From: Melioribacteraceae bacterium
GTDB lineage: Bacteria > Bacteroidota > Ignavibacteria > Ignavibacteriales > Melioribacteraceae
Assembly: GCA_035362835.1 (NCBI GenBank)
Contig: DAOSDY010000002.1
Span: 62,001 to 126,000, forward strand
Reading direction: 5' to 3'
Length of the DNA stretch: 64,000 nucleotides
A program made the translations under genes and the position numbers. Under the pieces are notes generated by a model. It saw only the letters and a list, made by a program, of their open reading frames with translations, had not been told where the DNA came from and searched no databases. Shown piece by piece: positions 9,401 to 17,480 of this stretch (positions are counted from its first letter, which is position 1; each line of letters starts with the position of its first letter).

Positions 9401-10000
9401 TATATCAGAACCGGTGAGTATGATAACGGTCAGCTCGGTGAAATATTCATCGATATGCACAAAGAGGGGGCCGCTTTCCGTAGCCTTCTTAACTGCTTTG
9501 CGATTTCGATATCACTCGGATTGCAGCACGGAGTTCCTCTTGAAGAATTTGTTGATGCCTTTGTGTTTACGAGGTTTGAACCGAGCGGAGTCGTCTCCGG
9601 CCATAAGCGGATTAAAATGGCAACTTCCGTGATCGATTATATATTCAGGGAACTCGCTGTTACCTACCTTAACAGAAACGATCTCTCCCACGTTGAAGAT
9701 GACGAAATGCCGATAAAAGGAGAATACCGTTCTGTTGTTGAACCCGATTTCGAATCGGAAGAGATTGTAAGCGAAAAAACAATAGAACTGGATCAGCACA
9801 GAGTTAATGATGAAATTATGAACGAAAACGAATCTGTTAAAGCTAAGATTAAAATGATTACTCTGAATGATCCTGTAGCCAAAGCACGGGAAAGAGGCTA
9901 CACGGGCGACATCTGCCCGGAATGCCAGAGTATGACTATGGTGAGGAATGGAACCTGCCTCAAATGCACAACCTGCGGTGCTACTACCGGCTGCAGTTAA
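6437..10000 (+). CDS. nrdJ: adenosylcobalamin-dependent (class II) ribonucleotide reductase
   Basis: A 1187-residue reductase that makes deoxyribonucleotides using a B12-generated thiyl radical, so it works with or without oxygen. It is of the long NrdJ type. Landmarks: FSAPNSPQWFNTGL near residue 150, GSGTGTNFSNIRG (about 230), NPCSE at 483-487 followed by LDDTACNLASLNL, the phosphate-binding PTGTIGLVMDCDTTGIEPD block, and FDCANKCG. The C-terminal tail is Cys-rich (CPEC ... CLKCTTCG), forming the zinc finger and shuttle cysteines usual at the end of this subclass. There is a GGAG site before the ATG. I looked for a cobalamin riboswitch in the 265-base leader and saw no B12 box. A terminator follows. 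It is probably monocistronic. Confidence 0.95.
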   Translation: MKITRLFTVSGKDPLDSLEFVKRTSEIKNPDGSIVFRMEDVVVPKEWSQVATDVLAQKYFRKAGVPRLLRKIKEDNVPKWLQPSAADTKTLEELPEKDRFGSETDARQVFHRLAGTWTYWGWKAGYFDTEEDAKAFYDEHMFMLASQFSAPNSPQWFNTGLNWAYGINGPAQGHYYVDYKTGVLTFSEDAYTHPQPHACFIQSIGDDLVNEGGIMDLWVREARLFKYGSGTGTNFSNIRGNNEPLSGGGKSSGLMSFLKIGDRSAGAIKSGGTTRRAAKMVTLDIDHPDIDEYINWKVVEEQKVAALVSGSRLCNLHLNNIIKACYAEHPENDRFNKRTNMHLRKAILEARKVNVPENYIERVIKLAKLGFKSIEFPVYDTDWNSEAYATVSGQNSNNSVRVTNEFMQAVLNDSDWNLYWRIEKAKSEKENRKPKACKTLPAKKLWDDIAFAAWSCADPGLQFDTTINEWHTCRASGPIRASNPCSEYMFLDDTACNLASLNLVCFYNDDSQEFNIEAYRHATRLWTIVLEISVLMAQYPSKEIAQKSYEYRTLGLGYANLGSLLMRQGIPYDSKEAYAICGALTAIMHMRSYATSAEMAKELQPFPKYEENKEHMLKVIRNHRRAAYNVPKEEYEGLSIYPMGINPEYCPSDLLEAAHEDADLALELGEQHGFRNAQVTVIAPTGTIGLVMDCDTTGIEPDFSLVKFKKLAGGGYFKIINQSIPPALKKIGYNEDQIKEIVKYAKGAGTLVGCPYINHESLRAKGFTDDVLNKIEAILPSVFELSFAFNKYTIGEKFLKGNLGFSDEQINDFGFDLLSELGFSKEEISSANDYVCGTMTVEGAPFLKHEHYPVFDCANKCGKKGTRFIKSDAHIFMMAAAQPFISGAISKTINLPNNASIEDIKYAYYQSWKLGVKANALYRDGSKLSQPLNSMTEEEIEDLIERKEENDIVKIAERIIHRYIAKRRRLPDRRTGYTQKVKINGQSVYIRTGEYDNGQLGEIFIDMHKEGAAFRSLLNCFAISISLGLQHGVPLEEFVDAFVFTRFEPSGVVSGHKRIKMATSVIDYIFRELAVTYLNRNDLSHVEDDEMPIKGEYRSVVEPDFESEEIVSEKTIELDQHRVNDEIMNENESVKAKIKMITLNDPVAKARERGYTGDICPECQSMTMVRNGTCLKCTTCGATTGCS

Positions 10001-10026
10001 TTGCAATCTCTAATGAGCTTTTTATG

Positions 10027-10055
10027 AAAAGGGACTAAAGCATAGTCCCTTTTTC
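10027..10055 (+). terminator. Rho-independent terminator after nrdJ
   Basis: An 11-base stem AAAAGGGACTA / TAGTCCCTTTT with loop AAGCA. The T-rich arm serves as the uridine tract. It starts 27 bases after the nrdJ stop. Confidence 0.85.
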
Positions 10056-10127
10056 ATTATATTTGCATCATGATTTCATTGACTTTTAGGGACAAAAGGG
10101 ATAGCTTTTCACCCTTAATTTTAAGCG

Positions 10128-10811
10128 ATGATCGCAGAAAATCTTAAGATTGTTGAGGATAGGATTGAGGAAATCTGCCTGAAATCGGGCAGAAATCGCT
10201 CTGAAATCAGGTTAATCGGGGTTAGTAAAACCCAGCCGGTTCAAGTGATTAATGAAGCGATCGAAGCCGGAATTAAAGACCTGGGAGAAAATAAAGCTCA
10301 GGAATTGAGAGACAAATCTGATCTTATCCAGGCCGACATAAGCTGGCATTTTATTGGTCATCTTCAATCGAATAAAGTTAAATTTGTTATTAAATCGGCA
10401 CGTTATATTCATTCTGTCGATTCTGTGAAACTGGCCGATGAAATAAATAGAAAAGCTGAATCGATAAATAAAATTCAGAATGTTCTTTTGGAAATCAATA
10501 CATCAAGCGAAGCTTCAAAGTTCGGTCTGAAAAATGAAGATGAAATTTTCGAAACCGCAAGGTTCTGTCAAAATTCCCGGAATTTGAAACTCGCAGGCTT
10601 GATGACAATGGCTCCCTATACGGACGATAAAGATATTTTGAGAAAATGTTTTGTTTCATTGCGTTTGTTAAAAGATAATCTGAACACTGCCGGTTTCGAT
10701 CTTACTGAATTATCGATGGGTATGACAAACGATTATGAAATTGCAATTGAAGAGGGTGCAACTATGATCAGGATCGGCACTGCAATTTTCGGTGAAAGAA
10801 ATTATAAATAA
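10128..10811 (+). CDS. yggS: YggS/YlmE family PLP-homeostasis protein
   Basis: A 227-residue single-domain alanine-racemase-fold protein that binds pyridoxal phosphate and buffers its level; no catalysis is known for the family. Landmarks: IRLIGVSKTQPVQVI with the PLP lysine at about residue 35, DLGENKAQEL, the signature WHFIGHLQSNKVK, and the C-terminal LSMGMTNDYEIAIEEGATMIRIGTAIFG. It is the first gene of a co-directional block that continues with divIVA. In Bacillus its orthologue ylmE lies in the same cluster. Start ATG 10128 gives the usual length. Confidence 0.93.
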   Translation: MIAENLKIVEDRIEEICLKSGRNRSEIRLIGVSKTQPVQVINEAIEAGIKDLGENKAQELRDKSDLIQADISWHFIGHLQSNKVKFVIKSARYIHSVDSVKLADEINRKAESINKIQNVLLEINTSSEASKFGLKNEDEIFETARFCQNSRNLKLAGLMTMAPYTDDKDILRKCFVSLRLLKDNLNTAGFDLTELSMGMTNDYEIAIEEGATMIRIGTAIFGERNYK

Positions 10812-10856
10812 TATCTGATACTGCTTAAGAGAATTATTAAATAAATATGGAATGAA

Positions 10857-11408
10857 ATGAAATTCACTCCGTTTGGTATTAAGAATCAGGAATTCAATAA
10901 ATCGGTAAGGGGCTACGATCGCGATGAAGTCCGGGCTTTCCTCGAAAAATTATCCGATGAATTCGAACGCCTTCAGCAGGAAAATGAAAAGCTGAAAGCA
11001 GAAATTGAACGGAATGAAGATCAGATCAAGGAATTCAGAAAAATAGAAAAGAATCTTCAGACTGCAATGCTTAGTGCTACGGAGTCGACTACCAAAGCTG
11101 TCGACTCGGCTAAAAAACAGACTGCTCTTATGGTAAAAGAGGCAGAGCTGAAAGCAGCACAGATGATTGAGAAAGCGCGGGAAAATGCCAGTTCAATACG
11201 CGATGCTGTCCTGAAACTCAGGGAGGAAAAAAAACTTCTTGTCTCCCGTATTAAAGCTATGATCGATTCTCAGGCAAGCCTTCTTGAGTTCAATGTTGAT
11301 AATATCGAAACAAAAAAAGTTAAGAAGAAGGAAGTGCCGAAAGAGAATCTTAAGAGATCTGATCAGAGTGAAATTGATGTCGACGATATCCTGGAGAAAT
11401 TACTATGA
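10857..11408 (+). CDS. divIVA: DivIVA domain coiled-coil protein
   Basis: A 183-residue cytoplasmic protein. Residues 1-45 form the DivIVA membrane-curvature domain (FTPFGIKNQEFNKSVRGYDRDEVRAFLEKL, with the conserved F-x-x-x-x-R-G-Y-D-x-x-E-V pattern). After it comes a long coiled coil to about residue 150, and a charged tail rich in Lys and Asp. DivIVA proteins polymerise at curved membrane and recruit cell-wall or division factors. They are best known in Gram-positive bacteria but also occur in several Gram-negative lineages. It overlaps the next gene by four bases (ATGA) and lies 45 bases after yggS. Confidence 0.9.
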   Translation: MKFTPFGIKNQEFNKSVRGYDRDEVRAFLEKLSDEFERLQQENEKLKAEIERNEDQIKEFRKIEKNLQTAMLSATESTTKAVDSAKKQTALMVKEAELKAAQMIEKARENASSIRDAVLKLREEKKLLVSRIKAMIDSQASLLEFNVDNIETKKVKKKEVPKENLKRSDQSEIDVDDILEKLL

Positions 11409-12226
11409 GCATATTGCTGGAGAAAATTAACGAAACCCTGAAAGTTATCCGTTCAAAAACTTCTAAAGAATATCCGGTCGGAATTATTCTCGGCACCGGA
11501 TTGGGCGGATTGGTAAAAGAGATTGATATCGATGTGGAAATCGATTATTCAGAACTACCTCATTTCCCGCTCTCAACCGTTGAATCCCATCAGGGCAAAC
11601 TGATCTTCGGAAAAATAAACGGTAAAGATGTTATAGCCATGCAGGGACGGTTTCATTACTACGAAGGTTATACTATGCAGCAGATTACATACCCTGTAAG
11701 AGTATTGAAATTTCTAGGTGTTAATACTCTTCTTGTCTCGAATGCGTGCGGTGGTATGAATCCTCTTTACAAAAGAGGAGACCTGATGCTCATTGTTGAT
11801 CATATTAATCTGCTCGGAGATAATCCTCTCATCGGGAAAAATGAAGACCGGTTCGGTCCAAGATTTCCGGATATGAGCGAGCCGTACGATCTGGGGATGA
11901 TTCAACTAGCTGAAAATATAGCACTCAAAAATGAAATCAGAGTTCAGAAAGGGGTTTATGTTGCAGTACCGGGCCCTAACCTCGAAACAAAAGCTGAATA
12001 CCGGTTCTTAAGAGCTATTGGAGCCGATGTGGTCGGTATGTCTACTGTCCCGGAGAATATTGTTGCCAACCATTCCGGAATGAAGGTCCTCGGCATCAGT
12101 ATTGTAACCGACGAGTGTTTCCCGGATTCTCTGAAACCCGTTGATGTTAAGGAGATTATTGCCACTGCAATGGAGACTGAACCTAAAATGACTTTGATTA
12201 TGAAAGAGGTAATAAAAGCACTATGA
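11405..12226 (+). CDS. purine nucleoside phosphorylase (PNP-I, inosine/guanosine type)
   Basis: A 273-residue trimeric-type PNP that splits inosine and guanosine with phosphate in purine salvage. Visible family blocks: GIILGTGLGGL (phosphate-binding loop, about residues 27-37), the histidine-containing VESHQGKLIFG, MQGRFHYYEGYTMQQITYPVR, VSNACGGMNP, DHINLLGDNPLIG, and the base-binding VGMSTVPENIVANHSGMKVLG. The length matches mammalian-like PNP rather than the hexameric DeoD. It is translationally coupled on both sides by four-base overlaps, between DivIVA and a membrane coiled-coil protein. This gene is not part of the comparable Bacillus cluster. Confidence 0.92.
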   Translation: MSILLEKINETLKVIRSKTSKEYPVGIILGTGLGGLVKEIDIDVEIDYSELPHFPLSTVESHQGKLIFGKINGKDVIAMQGRFHYYEGYTMQQITYPVRVLKFLGVNTLLVSNACGGMNPLYKRGDLMLIVDHINLLGDNPLIGKNEDRFGPRFPDMSEPYDLGMIQLAENIALKNEIRVQKGVYVAVPGPNLETKAEYRFLRAIGADVVGMSTVPENIVANHSGMKVLGISIVTDECFPDSLKPVDVKEIIATAMETEPKMTLIMKEVIKAL

Positions 12227-12840
12227 TACAGAGGAAACCGATCTATTATGCGACGGCAGGATTGCTTGCTGTAATAATTTTTGCGTCGAATTTTTTAAGC
12301 ACCGACCTCTTCAAGGCAGGTTACCAGAATTTTTCTGTCTGGTTTGTCCTGTCTGTCTTTTCATTTGCGTGCGGCTGGCTTATGAATAAAACTCTCGGAT
12401 ACAATCACGGCGGTAAAGTAATTTTCGCTGTCATTGTGTCTTCATCGTTTATCAGCGTACTTCTGGTTTCTATCTTCAACGAATATTTCGGATTGAGTGC
12501 TTTGCTCGTCGAAAATATGATCCTCTATATACTTAGAAATATTACACTTGGGTCCATGGCATTTTTCGGTATGGTTGTATGCGAATTACTTATTCTTCAG
12601 AGAGAAGGTGATTCCAGTAAGACTAAATTGGAAGAGGTTAGAAGACTGATGGCTAACACCCAGCATGAAGCCAAATTAATAATTGAAGATGCAAGGCTTA
12701 AATCCGAACAGATGCTGTATGAAACTCAGCAGACCATTGATGATATGATCGATAGAAAAAATCTGATCGAGATAAGGCTTAAAGAGTTTATTTCGGCTGA
12801 AAGAGAGTTAATTAAGAAGTATGAAGCGGAAGAGGATTGA
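12223..12840 (+). CDS. membrane protein with DivIVA-like coiled-coil tail, unknown function
   Basis: A 205-residue protein of no family I can name. The first 125 residues carry four hydrophobic helices (about 8-24, 36-54, 66-84 and 100-122). The rest, from about 128 to 203, is a long charged helix with heptad character that should lie in the cytoplasm. Part of it (HEAKLIIEDARLKSEQML) resembles the coiled coil of the DivIVA protein two genes upstream (KEAELKAAQMIEKAREN) in spacing of Ala, Glu and hydrophobic residues. It overlaps the phosphorylase gene by four bases. Context and shape suggest a membrane partner or anchor for DivIVA-type assemblies, but this is inference. Confidence 0.75.
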   Translation: MIQRKPIYYATAGLLAVIIFASNFLSTDLFKAGYQNFSVWFVLSVFSFACGWLMNKTLGYNHGGKVIFAVIVSSSFISVLLVSIFNEYFGLSALLVENMILYILRNITLGSMAFFGMVVCELLILQREGDSSKTKLEEVRRLMANTQHEAKLIIEDARLKSEQMLYETQQTIDDMIDRKNLIEIRLKEFISAERELIKKYEAEED

Positions 12841-12942
12841 TTTTTTTTACTGTTCGGGCAATCCAATTCTTATTCCCGCATTAATAGAAATAATTATAAA
12901 AAATCTAAATAAATAACCATAATTCATTTATAGAGACCTGTG

Positions 12943-15900
12943 ATGTTTAAACAGCTTGGCGAAAAAATCAACTATCCTGAGATTGAAGAAGGAATTTTAA
13001 AATTCTGGCAGGATCATCAAATTTTTGAAAAAAGTATTTCATCCAGGGATGAAAGTAAACCCTTTACATTTTACGAGGGACCTCCTACGGTTAACGGCCG
13101 GCCGGGTATTCATCACGTAATGGCCAGAACTTTGAAGGATCTTGTCTGCAGATATAAAACATTGCAGGGTTTCAGAGTTCATAGAAAAGCCGGCTGGGAT
13201 ACTCACGGTCTTCCGATTGAAATCGCTCTCGAAAAAGACCTTGGCTTTACACAAAAGTCGGATATTGAGAAATTCGGCGTTGCCGAATTCAATAAGAAAG
13301 CTAAAGACCTCGTCTATCATCATATCGAGATGAAAGAAGGCTGGCGTACTTTAACTGAAAGAATGGGATACTGGATAAACCTCGACGATCCTTATATCAC
13401 CTGTACTAATGATTACATCGAGTCCGTCTGGTGGGCACTGTCAGAATATTTTAAGAAAGGTTTGATTTACAAAGGCTTTAAAATTGTTCCGCAATGCCCC
13501 CACTGCGAGACACCTCTTTCTTCTCATGAACTTGCTCTCGGTTATGATGATGTTCAGGATCCGAGTGTCTATGTAAAATTCAAATTGAAAGACGAAGATG
13601 CTTCTATACTTGTATGGACTACAACACCCTGGACTTTAATTTCTAATGTCGCCCTCGCTGTAGGACCGGATATAGATTACGCCAAAATCAACCATGAGAA
13701 ACATGGAGTCCTTTATTTAGCAAAAGCAAGACTGGCAGTAATTAAAGAGGATTATACAATTCTTAGCGAGTTGAAAGGCTTGGATCTGCTCGGCAGGAAT
13801 TATGAACCGCTTTTCTCTTACATCCCGGTTGAAAAAAGAGCCTGGTATGTTGTTTCCGGTGATTTTGTAAGTACCGAAGATGGTACAGGTGTGGTACATA
13901 TTGCCCCTGCGTTCGGAGCCGACGACTATGAAGTTTCAAAAAAGTTTGACCTACCATTCCTTCAGCCTGTAACTAAGAGCGGACGTTTTACCGAACAGAT
14001 TACGGATTTCGCTGGAAGGCTTGTTAAGACCATTCAGTTCGAAACGAAAGAGGAAAAAGGGGCCGATCCGGACATTATCAGAAATCTTAAGGAAAGAGGA
14101 TTGCTCTACAAGGCGACCAATGATTATCTCCATTCCTATCCTCATTGCTGGAGGTGCGATAATCCGCTTATCTATTATGCGCGCGACAGCTGGTATATTA
14201 GAACTACAGATGTTGCTAAAAGGATGATTGAACTTAACAATACAATTAACTGGGCTCCTCCTGAAGTCGGCTCTGGAAGATTCGGCAACTGGCTGGAAGA
14301 GAATAAGGACTGGTCTCTTTCCCGTGACCGTTACTGGGGAACCCCGCTTCCAATATGGCTTAACGAAGATGGAGAAATGATCTGTATCGGTTCAATCAAT
14401 GAATTGAAAGAAGGATATGTTGAGCGCAGCGGGAATAAGATATTTGTTAAAGATCTCCCGGCTGAAGAAATTGATCTTCATAAACCTTTTGTTGATGATG
14501 TTAAATTCGAGAAAGATGGCAAAGTATATAAACGGACTCCCGAATTGATCGATGTCTGGTTCGACAGCGGCGCAATGCCGTTTGCTCAATTCCATTATCC
14601 GTTTGAAAATCAGGAGCTGTTTAAAAATAATTATCCCTGCGACTTTATTTGCGAGGGAATCGATCAGACCCGCGGATGGTTCTATACACTCCATGCTATC
14701 GGTACTATGCTTTTTGATTCTGTGACCTTCAAGAACCTTATCGTTAATGAATTGATTCTGGATAAGGAAGGACAGAAAATGTCCAAGAGCAAAGGAAATA
14801 CCGTCGATCCTTTTATTCTATTCGATAAATACGGTGCCGATGCGACTCGCTGGTATCTTGTAACTACCAGCCCTCCCTGGAAACCTACATTGTTCGATGA
14901 GGAAGGAATTGTTGAAGTACAGAGGAAATTCTTCGGTACTCTTCTTAATACTTATTCGTTCTTTACATTATATGCTAACATCGACAGGTTCGATCACTCA
15001 GAACCTCTGGTCCCGTATGAAGAACGACCTGAAATTGACCGGTGGATTATCTCGAAGCTTAGCTCCCTTGTTAAAGAATATGAAGAATTGATGAACCAGT
15101 ATGATGTTACAAAAGCTGCCCGTCAGATCTCTAATTTTACAATCGATCAGCTTTCAAACTGGTACGTAAGAAGAAGCCGCCGGCGTTTCTGGAAATCGGA
15201 AATAAATAAAAATAAACTTTCGGCTTATCAGACGTTGTACGAGTGCCTCGTTACAATTGCGAAAATTTCTTCTCCGTTCATCCCGTTTGTTGCCGAGGAA
15301 TTGTATCAGAGCCTTAACAGCCAAACTAAACTCGAAAAATCCGAATCGGTTCACCTTGCTCGGTTCCCGCAGCCTTCATTTATTGATCTTCAGCTCGAAG
15401 AGAAAATGGATGTTGCTCAGCGTGTTGTTTATCTGACCCGTTCAATGAGGGCAAAACACAATCTTAAGGTCCGTCAACCTCTCAAGAAAATTATGGTTGT
15501 GGTTGATAAGGACAGACGGGAAGCGCTTGAGAAAATGAAGGATGTGGTTCTGGAAGAAATTAATGTCAAAGAAATGATCTCTCTTGAGGATGATTCGGGC
15601 ATTGTTAACAAATCTGCAAAACCTAACTTCAAAGTAGTAGGACCCAAATACGGAAAACTCGTTAAGGCGCTTACATCTGCGATCAAAGACCTCGACAAAA
15701 GGGCAATCGATACCCTAGACAAAACCGGAGAGTACGAATTGCAGATTCAAGGAGAATCTGTCAAAATATCTCGTGAGGATGTTGAGATATTAAGTCACGA
15801 AATTGAAGGGTGGCTTGTTGAGAGCGGGGAGGGTGTTACAGTAGCAATAGATACAGAGTTAACAGAGGATCTTATAGCTGAAGGTTATGCCCGTGAGTTT

Positions 15901-16137
15901 GTTAATCGTGTTCAGAATATGAGGAAGGATTCAGGCCTCGACGTTATAGACAGAATAAATCTCTATGCAAAAGGAGACGAAAAATTACTTGCGTATATTA
16001 ATAACTTTTCTGAGTATATTGCGAATGAAGTTCTGGCAGAGAATATTAAAATAAATGAGGAAATTGAGGGTTATTCACAGGAATGGAAAATCGGTGATTA
16101 TGATTGTTCTATTACAATAGTTAAAGTAAAATTTTAA
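12943..16137 (+). CDS. ileS: isoleucyl-tRNA synthetase, type 2 (eukaryote-like)
   Basis: A 1064-residue class I synthetase that charges tRNA-Ile. The HIGH-type motif appears as PTVNGRPGIHH (GIHH at 55-58) and the KMSKS loop at 612-616. The editing (CP1) domain lies between them, with TTPWTL and the DGTGVVHIAPAFG block. GWDTHGLPIE, DRYWGTPLPIW and the C-terminal anticodon-binding region with MRKDSGL complete it. The GIHH form and the long C-terminal part fit the IleS2 subtype, which is known to resist mupirocin. Start is ATG 12943, not the GTG directly before it. No T-box leader is seen in the 102-base gap. It is followed within 14 bases by the DksA-like gene. Confidence 0.96.
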   Translation: MFKQLGEKINYPEIEEGILKFWQDHQIFEKSISSRDESKPFTFYEGPPTVNGRPGIHHVMARTLKDLVCRYKTLQGFRVHRKAGWDTHGLPIEIALEKDLGFTQKSDIEKFGVAEFNKKAKDLVYHHIEMKEGWRTLTERMGYWINLDDPYITCTNDYIESVWWALSEYFKKGLIYKGFKIVPQCPHCETPLSSHELALGYDDVQDPSVYVKFKLKDEDASILVWTTTPWTLISNVALAVGPDIDYAKINHEKHGVLYLAKARLAVIKEDYTILSELKGLDLLGRNYEPLFSYIPVEKRAWYVVSGDFVSTEDGTGVVHIAPAFGADDYEVSKKFDLPFLQPVTKSGRFTEQITDFAGRLVKTIQFETKEEKGADPDIIRNLKERGLLYKATNDYLHSYPHCWRCDNPLIYYARDSWYIRTTDVAKRMIELNNTINWAPPEVGSGRFGNWLEENKDWSLSRDRYWGTPLPIWLNEDGEMICIGSINELKEGYVERSGNKIFVKDLPAEEIDLHKPFVDDVKFEKDGKVYKRTPELIDVWFDSGAMPFAQFHYPFENQELFKNNYPCDFICEGIDQTRGWFYTLHAIGTMLFDSVTFKNLIVNELILDKEGQKMSKSKGNTVDPFILFDKYGADATRWYLVTTSPPWKPTLFDEEGIVEVQRKFFGTLLNTYSFFTLYANIDRFDHSEPLVPYEERPEIDRWIISKLSSLVKEYEELMNQYDVTKAARQISNFTIDQLSNWYVRRSRRRFWKSEINKNKLSAYQTLYECLVTIAKISSPFIPFVAEELYQSLNSQTKLEKSESVHLARFPQPSFIDLQLEEKMDVAQRVVYLTRSMRAKHNLKVRQPLKKIMVVVDKDRREALEKMKDVVLEEINVKEMISLEDDSGIVNKSAKPNFKVVGPKYGKLVKALTSAIKDLDKRAIDTLDKTGEYELQIQGESVKISREDVEILSHEIEGWLVESGEGVTVAIDTELTEDLIAEGYAREFVNRVQNMRKDSGLDVIDRINLYAKGDEKLLAYINNFSEYIANEVLAENIKINEEIEGYSQEWKIGDYDCSITIVKVKF

Positions 16138-16151
16138 TTTTGGGAGGCATT

Positions 16152-16769
16152 ATGGCAAAAAAAGTCGATAAAAAGAAAACTGCTAAAACCCCTGTAAAGA
16201 AAAAAACTGTTAAGAAATCTACTCCTAAACCTAAGGTGAAAAAGCAGGTAAAAGTTAAAAAAGCTGTTAAAGTTAAAGCTCCGGCTAAAAAACCTGTTAA
16301 ATCTTCAGCATCAAGATCAAAACACGTCGAAGTTATTTCCCCGACAAAAAAAGTAAGAAAAATTCAGGGGTATTCTAAAAAAGATCTGGAAGAATTCAGG
16401 AAAGTGATTATTGAAAAACGAACTGAAATTATCGATCAGCTTCAGGCACTTAAAGATCAAATGATGGACCCTACTACCGGTCAGTATGTTAATGAGAATT
16501 CTCCTTATTCGCTCCATATGGCTGAACAGGGTACCGATGCTATGGAAAGAGAAAAACTCTACCTATGGGCCCAAAGGGAAAATAAATTTTTGGGATATCT
16601 TGATGATGCCCTCCAGAGAATCGAAAACGGTACTTATGGTATCTGTATTGAGTGTATTGATGAACCGCAGTATTTATGTCCAACCTGCCCTTTGATACCA
16701 AAGGATCGATTGATGGCAGTTCCTCATACACAGCATTGCCTGCAGGTTAAACAGAAAATGAAAGCTTAA
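16152..16769 (+). CDS. DksA/TraR-type zinc finger protein with Lys-rich N-terminal tail
   Basis: A 205-residue protein in two parts. Residues 1-70 are low-complexity and strongly basic, with repeated KK, KPVK and VKVK units like a histone H1 tail. From about residue 75 the DksA/TraR fold begins: a helical part (SKKDLEEFRKVIIEKRTEIIDQL), then a C4 zinc finger with Cys pairs in YGICIECI and YLCPTCPL near the end. Family members bind RNA polymerase and modulate transcription. The basic tail suggests nucleic-acid contact (inference). Start: ATG 16152 has a GGGAGG site four bases upstream; an in-frame TTG at 16140 precedes that site and is unlikely. It sits between ileS and lspA, as ylyA does in Bacillus. 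Confidence 0.88.
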   Translation: MAKKVDKKKTAKTPVKKKTVKKSTPKPKVKKQVKVKKAVKVKAPAKKPVKSSASRSKHVEVISPTKKVRKIQGYSKKDLEEFRKVIIEKRTEIIDQLQALKDQMMDPTTGQYVNENSPYSLHMAEQGTDAMEREKLYLWAQRENKFLGYLDDALQRIENGTYGICIECIDEPQYLCPTCPLIPKDRLMAVPHTQHCLQVKQKMKA

Positions 16770-16796
16770 TCCGGTCTTTCTGGAAGTGAGAATATT

Positions 16797-17480
16797 TTGA
16801 AAGTACTATATACAACACTGATTATTGTTGTAGCTGACCAGCTGACAAAGTTTTTTGTGAAAGGCGGTACAATACCGCTTCTCAATCTCCGCGTTGATGG
16901 AATGTATTACGGGCAGAGCCATGAAGTATGGGGAGATTTTTTTAAAATAACTTTTGTCGAAAATCCCGGACTTGCATTCGGCATCGATGTAAACGATACA
17001 TCAAAACTTTTCCTTTCGCTATTTTCATTGCTTGCAAGTATTGGAATCTTTTATTACCTATATAAATCACGGGATCAGAAACTGGTAATCCGGTTTGCTC
17101 TGGCTCTTGTTCTCGGAGGAGCCATCGGAAATCTGATCGACAGAACATTATACGGAGTCTTTTACGGTTATGCCCCGGTGTTTTATGGAAGGGTAGTCGA
17201 TTTTTTTAACGTCGACTTTTTTGATTTTACCATTTTCGGAAAGACATTCGATAGGTGGCCTATTTTCAACATCGCGGATGCATCGGTTACTATCGGTGTT
17301 GTCCTGCTTTTGATTTTCCATAAAACTCTTCCGGAAGGGAAAAAAGAGGTGGAGAATCAGCTGACTCCAGATTCCGAGATGAAACTTAATGATGATGCTG
17401 TGATTAATAATTCCGCAGAATTAGAATTGGCGGAAAATTCGGGAAAAGATGGCCAGGATAATATCAGAAAAGAAGATTAG
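16797..17480 (+). CDS. lspA: lipoprotein signal peptidase (signal peptidase II)
   Basis: A 227-residue inner-membrane aspartyl protease that removes signal peptides from prolipoproteins, matching the several lipoproteins in this window. Four membrane helices are visible. The catalytic aspartates are D115 in GNLIDR and D161 in FNIADA. VADQLTKFFVKG near the start and FVENPGLAFGI (about residues 53-63) are further family motifs. The C-terminal 45 residues are an acidic, non-conserved extension in the region that overlaps the next gene. The start is TTG 16797, with GGAAGTGAG about 10 bases upstream and no suitable ATG. It overlaps the RluA gene by 32 bases. Confidence 0.93.
   Translation: MKVLYTTLIIVVADQLTKFFVKGGTIPLLNLRVDGMYYGQSHEVWGDFFKITFVENPGLAFGIDVNDTSKLFLSLFSLLASIGIFYYLYKSRDQKLVIRFALALVLGGAIGNLIDRTLYGVFYGYAPVFYGRVVDFFNVDFFDFTIFGKTFDRWPIFNIADASVTIGVVLLLIFHKTLPEGKKEVENQLTPDSEMKLNDDAVINNSAELELAENSGKDGQDNIRKED

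Noticed and set aside
12841..12942. T-box leader before ileS (and likewise before cysS at 22064-22308)
   Set aside because: No T-box consensus, specifier loop or terminator hairpin is visible in either gap.
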